A stretch of 64,000 bases of DNA from Microcoleus vaginatus WJT46-NPBG5 (lineage in GTDB: Bacteria > Cyanobacteriota > Cyanobacteriia > Cyanobacteriales > Oscillatoriaceae). Every line of letters begins with the position of its first letter. The first letter of the stretch is position 1. The position numbers and the translations under genes were made by a program. Positions 57,534 to 64,000 of the stretch are shown here, one piece after another. A model generated the notes under the pieces. It ran no database searches. It was not told the DNA's origin and was given only the letters and a program-made list of their open reading frames with translations. The stretch is from contig JAHHHM010000024.1 of the NCBI GenBank assembly GCA_019359355.1, positions 52,037 through 116,036 of the forward strand, given 5' to 3'.

Positions 57534-58520
57534 TCAACTACCTGGCTGGAACCAACCTTTGATAGCAGCTTTCACGACTTTAAGATACTTATTTTCCAGA
57601 ATGAACTCGTCAATGGCTGTTTCACTACTTGCTTGAAGCGCACCAGTGACACGGCGCTTGAAACTAGGCGTAGTTTCATCGTTAACATAAGCCACTTTTT
57701 CTAGGTCAGTTGCAGTCGGATTTGTTTTCTCTAACTGCTTCAGAAGTTTTTGAATCTCCTCGGCTGCTTCCGCAAGAGTCTTTTTCGTTTCGGATACATG
57801 GATATGCTGATTTGCTTGCTGTCGTGCATTGTCCGAAACTTGGTTCGCAAAATTAGCAACGTTTGCGCCACGAAGGTCATTTTTGAATAATTCCGAATTT
57901 GATTGACTTTCTGATGAGGAATTTTGCATCTGTGACTGTCCTATATTTATCTGAATTAAACCACTGTAATTATGTTTAGCAGCAATCTTTTTCTCTTCGT
58001 AAGAAAAGACCATCCCTTCGCCTGTGATTCCATCCTCTTCCAGCTTTAAAGCCCATTGAAGAATTATATCTCTCACAGATTCCAGAATCCTTTTAACACT
58101 TGCTCTACAGATGCTAACTTTTACTGAAGTACCCACACTAAAAATCAAAAATGATTCTATTCCAGGTGGCAGTTGCATCTGTAGTTTATCCTCTGCCTCC
58201 TCAGTCAAAGCAGATAGTTCACTAATTGATTGCACAATCTGGCGATTGCAAATCTCTTCAAAAATCTTTAAAACCTCTTGCTCATCTGTAACTATTTCTT
58301 GCCATCCATGATAAGGATTCAAGGCTCTTAACTGACCTCTAACAAAGCGATATTGAGGTATGGGATGCCCGCTATATCCCTTGAGTTCTAACTCGATCCA
58401 TGCCTCAAATTCCTTGATCTTCAGTTTTCTAGCAACCACAAAAGCTTTACGGAGAAGAGTTAAGACAGAAATAGAGGGATTAAGCGCATCTCTTTGGAGT
58501 TCCAGAATTATTGAATTCAC
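57534..58520 (-). CDS. AbiTii-domain protein
   Basis: 328 residues from a GTG start with GGGGGAAA upstream. The N-terminal part (LLRKAFVVARKLKIKEFEAWIELELKGYSGHPIPQYR) matches the AbiTii domain linked to abortive infection. The middle is a Ser/Gln/Asn-rich linker (IGQSQMQNSSSESQSNSELF) and the C-terminal third a helical region (AEAAEEIQKLLKQLEKTNP, then TPSFKRRVTGALQASSETAIDEF). Chromosomal copies are common in cyanobacteria and the antiphage role is not proven here. A 44-codon gene and a toxin-antitoxin pair lie upstream. Confidence 0.75.
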   Translation of the reverse strand: MNSIILELQRDALNPSISVLTLLRKAFVVARKLKIKEFEAWIELELKGYSGHPIPQYRFVRGQLRALNPYHGWQEIVTDEQEVLKIFEEICNRQIVQSISELSALTEEAEDKLQMQLPPGIESFLIFSVGTSVKVSICRASVKRILESVRDIILQWALKLEEDGITGEGMVFSYEEKKIAAKHNYSGLIQINIGQSQMQNSSSESQSNSELFKNDLRGANVANFANQVSDNARQQANQHIHVSETKKTLAEAAEEIQKLLKQLEKTNPTATDLEKVAYVNDETTPSFKRRVTGALQASSETAIDEFILENKYLKVVKAAIKGWFQPGS

Positions 58521-58559
58521 AAGCTTTCCCCCTCATTTCAAGCATTGAGATATTGCTAT

Positions 58560-58694
58560 TAAGCCCAATCAAACTCAATGAATACACAGTGCTTCTTTTT
58601 CGCTTTCCCATAAAGGAGTTGCCGTAGTTCTTCAGGAAAAATCTCAGGATCGAAGACTCGCCCATCAGCACTGAATGGCAACTTGGAGGGCATG
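58560..58694 (-). CDS. 44-residue protein upstream of the AbiTii gene
   Basis: The minus strand encodes MPSKLPFSADGRVFDPE, IFPEELRQLLYGKAKKKHC and VFIEFDWA, ending in TAA. The composition and ending look like a real small protein. It is on the same strand, 39 bp before the AbiTii start, so co-transcription is likely. No Shine-Dalgarno is obvious. Family not recognised; it could be the tail of a longer gene. Confidence 0.4.
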
Positions 58695-58816
58695 GTGCCA
58701 TGTGATCTAAATATAACCAAAAACTACTGCATATTTTGTATGTTGTCAAATTTTATTCCAAAAATTATCAAAGCTTTATAAGAAACTTTTAGCCTTTTAG
58801 TCTGCCCACTTTACGA

Positions 58817-59077
58817 CTATTCACTGTAATGATACTTACAAGCCACAATCACAATTTCTTCATCCGTAACTTGGTAAATTAAACGATGTTCATTATCAAT
58901 TCGCCTTGACCAAAAACCACTTAACTCGTATTTCAGAGGCTCAGGTTTACCCAATCCTTCAAACAGTGAGCGGTCTATATCTTTAATCAGTTCCACAATT
59001 TTGCGATACATTTTTTTGTCTAATTTGGCCCACTCGTTAAAGTCGGCAAAAGCAGATGATTCAAAGATAATTCTTCT
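58817..59077 (-). CDS. YoeB/Txe-family toxin without a canonical start codon
   Basis: The homologous frame reads RRIIFESSAFADFNEWAKL, then DKKMYRKIVELIKDIDRSLFEGLGKPEPLKYELSGFWSRRIDNEHRLIYQV in sequence order and ends KYHYSE. These are the YoeB features, including the catalytic-site segment HRLIYQ and the final His-Tyr. The only ATG in frame is at 59011, which removes the first strand and helix; an ATT at 59071 is the best full-length option. The frame overlaps the antitoxin frame by about 58 nt. YoeB is a ribosome-dependent mRNA interferase. Here it may be poorly translated or silent. Confidence 0.75.
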   Translation of the reverse strand, partial: RRIIFESSAFADFNEWAKLDKKMYRKIVELIKDIDRSLFEGLGKPEPLKYELSGFWSRRIDNEHRLIYQVTDEEIVIVACKYHYSE

Positions 59078-59304
59078 GCTAATTGCACATCCTGTAAGTT
59101 AACCTCAACTAAGTTCTGGCCTTCTTTGACATTTTCAATTGCTTGCAAAAGCTTATTTTTATTGCTTTCTGATTTTAGAAGATATTCGGTTTTATCAAAC
59201 TCAGCAATAATAATTTCAATCTCTTTATCCCCAAAAGTCGCTTTGATTTCTTCTAAAAAATTACGATCAAGTTCGCTAGCTTTTAAACGATAAACTGCTG
59301 ACAT
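59020..59304 (-). CDS. Cognate antitoxin with run-on C-terminus
   Basis: 94 residues. The first about 74 (MSAVYRLKASELDRNFLEEI, ATFGDKEIEIIIAEFDKTEYLL, then VKEGQNLVEVNLQDVQ) look like a complete cyanobacterial antitoxin of a YoeB-type pair. The last 20 (LAEELSLNHLLLPTLTSGPN) are read from toxin DNA in another frame and are not expected in the family. The stop that normally overlaps the toxin start is missing. Confidence 0.7.
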   Translation of the reverse strand: MSAVYRLKASELDRNFLEEIKATFGDKEIEIIIAEFDKTEYLLKSESNKNKLLQAIENVKEGQNLVEVNLQDVQLAEELSLNHLLLPTLTSGPN

Positions 59305-59514
59305 CGCTTCTACCTATTTTTAGTTTTGAGAATGAGAAAGTATGGCGTAAGCTGTGAAGCACGTTCTTGTGGCGTATCGCCACAAAAGCGGCCTCTTTTA
59401 TAAGATAGGTTGAGGGAATGAAACTTAATGCTTTCCAGATGGGCAAAGTAAAACGGATAATTTGCGTTTCCCTTTACCCATCCTACAAATAATCAGGCTT
59501 TGTGCCCTTATGCT

Positions 59515-60570
59515 TTATTTGTCGGGAGTGATGACGCCACCGCCTAATAAAACATCACCGGCATACCAAACCGCTGCTTGTCCGGGAGTAATGCCGAACA
59601 GGGGTTCATCAAAAACCAGACGAACACCGGCATCTTCCAAAGGAATCACCGTTGCCGGCATTGCCGGGGTGCGGTAACGAACTTGGGCGAGTGCCTTGAT
59701 TGGGGTTGCCGGCTGCCCGATAGACACCCAATTGACGCCGTGTACCGTGCATTCCGATTGATGAACACTGGCGCGATTTCCCACAATCACCTGATTTCGA
59801 CCGGCATCTAGGGCAACCACATACAGCGGTTCACTGGCAGCGATCCCGATTCCCTTGCGCTGACCGATCGTATAGTGATGGATGCCATCGTGATGTCCCA
59901 GCACCTTGCCGGTTGTGTCAACAATTTCACCTTTTTGCGGCGCGAGATATTTGTCTAGAAATGCCCGCATGGAACCGTTGGCTTCAACTAAGCATAAATC
60001 CTGACTTTCCGGCTTATCGGCAGTCTTTAAGCCAAATTCAGCCGCGAGACGGCGGGTTTCTGCTTTCGTATGTTCGCCCAAAGGAAACACGCACCCAGCT
60101 AGCACTTCCTGGGATAAGTCATACAAGAAGTAAGATTGATCTTTGTTGAGGTCTAAAGCCCGCAGCAGTTGATATCGCCCGCTAGCAGCGTCGTAATTAA
60201 CGCGTGCATAGTGGCCGGTTGCGATTTTATCAATGCCCAATTCTTCACGAGCATAGCGCAGCATCGGGCCAAACTTGACCGTCTTATTGCACTGAGAGCA
60301 AGGCAGCGGCGTCACACCGGCACTGTAGCCGGCAACCAAATAATCCACAATATTGCTCTGGAAAACTTCACGAATATCGACAACGTGATGGGGAACGCCT
60401 AATTGTTCGCAAATATAGGCAGCATCAACCATCCCCTCCGTGCAACACTGACCTTTACCCTTCATTAGCCAAAGGGTCAGTCCCACAACTTCATATCCTT
60501 GATGGTGGAGGGTTGCCGCTGCAACTGAACTATCGACTCCACCGGAGAGGCCCACCACTACTTTGTTCAT
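59515..60570 (-). CDS. mnmA: tRNA-uridine 2-sulfurtransferase
   Basis: Thiolates U34 of Lys, Glu and Gln tRNAs. 351 residues from [19 protein letters not shown] (60570); the frame extends six codons upstream. It has the PP-loop SGGVDSS, the first catalytic Cys in [13 protein letters not shown] and the second in SQDLCLV, plus TGHYARV. It is preceded by a heptamer repeat region. Confidence 0.95.
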   Translation of the reverse strand: MNKVVVGLSGGVDSSVAAATLHHQGYEVVGLTLWLMKGKGQCCTEGMVDAAYICEQLGVPHHVVDIREVFQSNIVDYLVAGYSAGVTPLPCSQCNKTVKFGPMLRYAREELGIDKIATGHYARVNYDAASGRYQLLRALDLNKDQSYFLYDLSQEVLAGCVFPLGEHTKAETRRLAAEFGLKTADKPESQDLCLVEANGSMRAFLDKYLAPQKGEIVDTTGKVLGHHDGIHHYTIGQRKGIGIAASEPLYVVALDAGRNQVIVGNRASVHQSECTVHGVNWVSIGQPATPIKALAQVRYRTPAMPATVIPLEDAGVRLVFDEPLFGITPGQAAVWYAGDVLLGGGVITPDK

Positions 60571-60703
60571 GATCTTGAACAACTGCAAAAAATTACCTAT
60601 TACTCTAAGCTAACACCGGCAGCGGAAGAGTGGGAAAGTTTTGAGTTTTAAGGAGTTTTGAATGCCCAATGCCCATACCTTTAGGTTGGCGAAGCCTTGC
60701 CCC

Positions 60704-60768
60704 ATGCCCAATGCCCAATGCCCAATGCCCAATGCCCAATGCCCAATGCCCAATGCCCAATGCCCAAT
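60704..60768. repeat. Heptanucleotide tandem repeat (TGCCCAA)n, about nine copies
   Basis: A run of CCCAATG units without interruption, followed by AATTTTGAG; a partial unit occurs at 60661-60675. It belongs to the short tandemly repeated repetitive (STRR) type of filamentous cyanobacteria. The open frames across it (HWALGIG repeats) are artefacts. Confidence 0.9.
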
Positions 60769-60881
60769 TTTGAGTAATGAGGGCGAGATAGGCAGATTGT
60801 GAAAGAGCTGGGGTTGCGTGTGGTAGACTGAGCGCAAATTTTGTCCGAGATTACAGAGTAGAGCATTATGGGGGAGCCGGC

Positions 60882-61643
60882 ATGAGTGTAAATCAGCAAC
60901 ATCAACCCAGCAGCAACAACAGCAGAGACACCTGTTTCGCGGTTGCATCCTTTTCGCAATCCCTCTCTTCCTCTGTCTTGCAAAAAGCATTACTGCTCAC
61001 GGGCTGTTTGCTGATGGCGTGTCAAAGTCCTGCCGGGGCGGAATCTTGGCCCCAATTAGATATGCCAACCTCCCAGTTAATTGCCCAAGTACCCAGGCAA
61101 TATTTGGTTTATGTGAAAGGGGAGAGTGACCAAATGCTCGAACAAGTCCGCCGAGTTGCACCAGAAGCGTATATTGATCAATACAAAGGGCGCAGGGTAA
61201 TCAACGCCGGCACTTTTTATGATCGAGAATTAGCAAAGCGGCGAGAACGAGAGATTGAAGCGCTGTATATTCGGGCTGATGTTGCCAGAATTGAGGGTCG
61301 ATATAACCCTAATAGAACTACCGGCTATTCCCCCAACTCATCCCGGAGGATTGAGGGTCGAGCTAATCCTCGCACCGGCTATTTTAGCGGCCCATCAGTG
61401 TCGAGGGGAATTACCGACAATGATTATTTTGTCGTTATTCCCGCACCGGAACGAGATTTGCCGACGATTGCAGATCAAGTGCGCGTACTCGGTGTGCCGG
61501 CAGAAGGGGCGGAAGATCGAGACAAACCTCGCGGTTACCACGTTGTAGTTGGGCCATTTGCAGATAGAAGCACTGCAGAGCGCTGGAACAGATATTTAAC
61601 AGATTTGGGGCTGGGCAATGCGCGGGTTTACTATGGTCGGTAG
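60882..61643 (+). CDS. Secreted protein with two SPOR-like modules
   Basis: 253 residues. After a Ser/Gln-rich head there is a hydrophobic segment with a possible lipobox (ALLLTGCLLMAC). Two similar modules follow: YLVYVKGESDQMLEQVRRVAP with INAGTFYDRELAKRREREIEALY, and YFVVIPAPERDLPTIADQVRVLG with HVVVGPFADRSTAERWNRYL. These resemble SPOR/sporulation-related repeats that bind peptidoglycan. A short NPNRTTGYSP-type linker repeat separates them. Probably an envelope protein. Confidence 0.75.
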   Translation: MSVNQQHQPSSNNSRDTCFAVASFSQSLSSSVLQKALLLTGCLLMACQSPAGAESWPQLDMPTSQLIAQVPRQYLVYVKGESDQMLEQVRRVAPEAYIDQYKGRRVINAGTFYDRELAKRREREIEALYIRADVARIEGRYNPNRTTGYSPNSSRRIEGRANPRTGYFSGPSVSRGITDNDYFVVIPAPERDLPTIADQVRVLGVPAEGAEDRDKPRGYHVVVGPFADRSTAERWNRYLTDLGLGNARVYYGR

Positions 61644-61690
61644 GGGATTGGGGATTGGGCATGGGGCATGGGGGATTGGGCATGGGGCAT
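61643..61690. repeat. Heptamer-like GGGGATTGGGCATGGGGCAT repeat
   Basis: Degenerate copies of GGGATTG, GGGCATG and GGGGCAT, the same family as 60704-60768 and the cobB insert. It lies just after the stop of the SPOR-like gene. Confidence 0.6.
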
Positions 61691-61752
61691 AGCAAATTTA
61701 CCCACTTACCCATTCTTAGGACTCAGCACTAAACATCAGGGGAGATAGCGCT

Positions 61753-63321
61753 TTGGCAGGGATTGAACACCGGCAAGAACAGATTCAGCAAATTGCGGTT
61801 ACGGCTGAACAAATGCGTGCGATTGAGGCGCGAGTGTTTGATGCGGGGATGCCGGTGGCAGCTTTGATGGAAAAGGTGGCTGGATTGATTCTGCGCCGCA
61901 TTCAAACGCTTTATCCGATGCCGGTGCGTGTAGGGGTGTTAGTTGGCCCTGGTCATAATGGTGGCGATGCCTTGGTGATTGCAAGAGAATTACATTTCAA
62001 GGGTTATGAAGTTTCGATTTACCGGGCTTTTTCTGAGCTGAAGGAATTGACCGATCAGCACGCTCGTTATGCAACACGATTGGGCATTGCTTCTTACGAG
62101 GTAATTGACGCCCTCAAAGACTGTGATTTATTAATTGATGGGTTATTTGGTTTTGGGTTAGAGCGAGTGTTAGAAGGCTCAATTGCTGATGCGATTGACC
62201 AGATTAATACTTGGGGAAAGCCGGTGTTGAGTATTGATTTGCCTTCTGGGTTGCATACAGATACCGGCGAGGTTTTGGGAACGGCAATTCGAGCAACGCG
62301 GACGCTTTGTTTAGGGTTGTGGAAGTTGGGTTTACTGCAAGATGATGCGTTGCAGTATGCCGGCGAGGTGGAATTGATTGATTTTGATTTGCCTTTGGTG
62401 GATATTTTGGCGGTTGTCGGGCAAGCGCCGGCAATTCGACGTGTCACGCCCTCGGTTGCCCTTGCTCACGTTCCTCTGCCGCGTCCCCAATCCACTTATA
62501 AGTACAAAATGGGGCATCTGCTGCTGATTGCCGGCTCGCGGAAGTATACCGGCGCAGCGATTTTAACCGGCTTAGGAGCGCGGGGCAGTGGGGTGGGAAT
62601 GCTGTCGATTGCAGTGCCGGAGTCGATTAAGCCGCTGTTGAGTGCCCAGTTGCCCGAAGCTTTAATTATTGGCTGTCCTGAAACTGATTCCGGGGCAATT
62701 GAACAGCTGCCGGTTGGGACTGATTTGACTTCCTACAGTGCGATTGCCTGCGGCCCAGGTTTGACGCTGGAGGCGGCAGCCGTGGTAGAAATGGTGTTAG
62801 AAAGCGATCGCCCCGTCGTTGTGGATGCGGATGGATTGAATGTTTTGGCTCAATTGGGGATAATCCCGACTTTGGCGGAACGGCAAGCTTTAACAGTTCT
62901 CACGCCCCATGTTGGGGAGTTTAAACGGCTGTTTCCTGAGAGCGAAGACTTGACAAATCATAGAATTTATGCAGTAAAAGAAGCTGCCCAGCAAAGTCAA
63001 GCAATCGTTTTGTTGAAAGGCGCAAGAACCGTGATCGCCCATCCAGATGGTTCAGTTTGGATTAATCCGGAAAGTACACCGGCATTGGCAAGGGGTGGCA
63101 GTGGGGATGTTTTAACCGGCTTAATGGGGGGTTTAATTGCCCAGGCGGTTGCCGGCAAGATGCCGGTGGAACCGTTAGTTACAACAGCGGTTTGGTGGCA
63201 CGCAAAAGCCGGCATTTTAGCAGCACAGGATCGCACAGAATTAGGGGTGGATGCGTTTACGCTGACGCAATATTTGCTGCCGGTGGTGCGATCGCACTTT
63301 GCTAAAAACGTGCCGGTTTAG
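61753..63321 (+). CDS. nnr: Bifunctional NAD(P)HX epimerase / dehydratase
   Basis: Repairs hydrated NAD(P)H: an N-terminal epimerase (YjeF_N, about 15-215, with VGVLVGPGHNGGDALVIARELHFKGYEV) and a C-terminal ADP/ATP-dependent dehydratase (about 235-515, with TPHVGEFKRLFP and LARGGSGDVLTGLMGGLIAQ). 522 residues, the usual fused bacterial form. It starts at a TTG with GGGGAGA about 8 nt upstream. Confidence 0.95.
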   Translation: MAGIEHRQEQIQQIAVTAEQMRAIEARVFDAGMPVAALMEKVAGLILRRIQTLYPMPVRVGVLVGPGHNGGDALVIARELHFKGYEVSIYRAFSELKELTDQHARYATRLGIASYEVIDALKDCDLLIDGLFGFGLERVLEGSIADAIDQINTWGKPVLSIDLPSGLHTDTGEVLGTAIRATRTLCLGLWKLGLLQDDALQYAGEVELIDFDLPLVDILAVVGQAPAIRRVTPSVALAHVPLPRPQSTYKYKMGHLLLIAGSRKYTGAAILTGLGARGSGVGMLSIAVPESIKPLLSAQLPEALIIGCPETDSGAIEQLPVGTDLTSYSAIACGPGLTLEAAAVVEMVLESDRPVVVDADGLNVLAQLGIIPTLAERQALTVLTPHVGEFKRLFPESEDLTNHRIYAVKEAAQQSQAIVLLKGARTVIAHPDGSVWINPESTPALARGGSGDVLTGLMGGLIAQAVAGKMPVEPLVTTAVWWHAKAGILAAQDRTELGVDAFTLTQYLLPVVRSHFAKNVPV

Positions 63322-63490
63322 TTTTAGAAATTTCCATTGTTAACATGATGCCGGTATCCATAACAATTTTTTTCCAATTGCTCTAATTTGTCAAACTATC
63401 GAACTGAGTGAAGGTTTAAGAAACACTTATTCAAAAATTTGTAAAATTGATGCAATACCAGATAGTAATAAAACTAACGAGGTAAAACCG
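63322..63490. other. Intergenic region before the DUF433 gene
   Basis: AT-rich; contains GAGG 9 nt before the DUF433 ATG. No other feature recognised. Confidence 0.3.
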
Positions 63491-63838
63491 ATGGCACTCA
63501 CAGCTACCGAATATAAATATGTAGAACTCGATGAAGGTAATGTCCCCATAATTGCCGGTACTACAATGAAAGTTGTTGAGTTAGTTGAGGCTCATATTGC
63601 TTACGGTTGGAGTCCAGCCGAGTTACATCTGAACCATCGCTATTTGACAATGAGCCAAATTCATTCTGCATTGGCTTATTATTGGGATTATAAAGAGGAG
63701 CTTGATGCAGATAGGGAGCGACGTTTTGAGTATGCTGAAAAGTTACGGTTAGAAGCAGGAGAATCTTCTTTTGCTAAAAAACTTCGCGCTCAAGGATTGA
63801 TAGCCCCCAAACCCCCAATGCTGGGGGCTTTGAGTTAG
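63491..63838 (+). CDS. DUF433 family protein
   Basis: 115 residues. The body (VIAGTTMKV-type start PIIAGTTMKVVELVEAHIAYGW, then YLTMSQIHSALAYYWDYKEELDADRE) is the DUF433 winged-helix fold, usually an antitoxin paired with a PIN-type toxin. No toxin gene follows within the window. The last about 12 residues (GLIAPKPPMLGALS) are encoded by a copy of a repeat that recurs 70 bp downstream, so the C-terminus may have been replaced. Confidence 0.85.
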   Translation: MALTATEYKYVELDEGNVPIIAGTTMKVVELVEAHIAYGWSPAELHLNHRYLTMSQIHSALAYYWDYKEELDADRERRFEYAEKLRLEAGESSFAKKLRAQGLIAPKPPMLGALS

Positions 63839-63895
63839 ATTCTAGTTGCCCCCTTGCGTTGCTAAGGATTGATAGCCCCCAAACCCCCAATGCTG
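63790..63895. repeat. Direct repeat pair of about 35 bp
   Basis: AAGGATTGATAGCCCCCAAA plus CCCCCAATGCTGGG occurs at 63793-63827 and again at 63864-63898. The first copy lies in the DUF433 coding end and the second just outside. Confidence 0.8.
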
Positions 63896-63907
63896 GGCAG
63901 GGCTAAT

Positions 63908-64000
63908 TCATTGTAGAAGGAGAAAAATCTGTTCCAGATTATGAGCCATCAGGCGCAAGGCTGAGGTCATAGAAGAATAACCGTGATGGCGCAACAGCGT
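63908..64000 (-). CDS. C-terminal end of a possible transposase, running off the window
   Basis: The minus strand reads TLLRHHGYSSMTSALRL and MAHNLEQIFLLLQ before TGA, open to the window edge. The basic and hydrophobic pattern with HHGYSSMTSALR resembles transposase C-termini. The nearby direct repeats fit a mobile-element border. Only 30 residues are visible, so the family is unsure. Confidence 0.4.
   Translation of the reverse strand, partial: TLLRHHGYSSMTSALRLMAHNLEQIFLLLQ

Noticed and set aside
59367..59385. TTGTGGCG-TAT-CGCCACAA hairpin as mnmA terminator
   Set aside because: The stem is good but has no T run on either strand, so I do not call it a terminator.
60610..60990. Two minus-strand frames with HWALGIG repeats, and a possible CRISPR
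   Set aside because: The repeats are 7-bp tandem units without spacers, so neither a protein nor a CRISPR array.

Overview
The window is chromosomal DNA from a filamentous, non-picocyanobacterial cyanobacterium, probably an Oscillatoriales/Microcoleus-type strain (genus not provable from sequence alone). The evidence is the set of cyanobacterial genes (fbp-tal-zwf-opcA operon, plastid-terminal-oxidase-type quinol oxidase, DUF3598, CHAT-TPR, orthocaspase, Uma2, DUF29 and DUF433 proteins), scattered HIP1 (GCGATCGC) sites, a very high density of GCCGGC-centred palindromes, and heptanucleotide TGCCCAA tandem repeats. No rRNA, tRNA or CRISPR array was recognised.

Layout. 1-10.6 kb: a 5'-truncated CRP/FNR-type regulator, three tandem HEAT/GUN4-like paralogues (one with an added seven-bladed WD40 propeller), then a minus-strand cluster of quinol NO reductase (norB), PTOX-type diiron quinol oxidase, an unknown helical protein, a cupin and a methyltransferase. 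The last cluster looks like nitric-oxide or respiratory-stress defence, and two of its promoters share an almost identical palindrome. 10.9-19.7 kb: DUF29, cobyrinate diamide synthase (carrying two in-frame dispersed repeats), and the oxidative pentose phosphate set opcA, zwf, tal and fbp. 19.7-22.4 kb: adenosylcobalamin-dependent ribonucleotide reductase nrdJ, split by a 326-nt intervening sequence with group I intron features, inserted right after the catalytic Cys-Gly. 22.6-31.3 kb: accessory region with a CHAT protein carrying 15 TPR units, Uma2, a DUF4384-like protein opposite a small repeat-bearing membrane protein, a GHL10 glycosidase-like protein and a membrane protein.

31.4-43.3 kb: a second GHL10 protein with a minisatellite insertion, an eight-PAS histidine kinase with an ethylene-receptor-type membrane domain, a Met-rich zinc-ribbon protein, a transglutaminase and serS. 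43.3-45.4 kb: AT-rich island with a small antitoxin-like gene, an unknown 329-aa protein and decayed coding remnants. 45.4-57.3 kb: mostly housekeeping genes (exo/endonuclease/phosphatase-like protein, rseP, nth, rpsN, aat, Uma2, DUF3598, sat), together with a catalytically dead-looking YS orthocaspase and a cold-shock-domain membrane protein. 57.5-59.3 kb: defence-like island with an AbiTii-domain protein and a YoeB-like toxin-antitoxin pair whose junction has lost both the antitoxin stop and the toxin start. 59.5-64 kb: mnmA, a SPOR-like lipoprotein, the bifunctional NAD(P)HX repair enzyme, DUF433, and the 3' end of a possible transposase running off the right edge.

Best candidates for new biology: the shared operator tying an unknown protein and a methyltransferase to an NO-reductase/PTOX cluster, the intron in the nrdJ active-site loop, the collapsed toxin-antitoxin junction, and the tandem GUN4/HEAT family.
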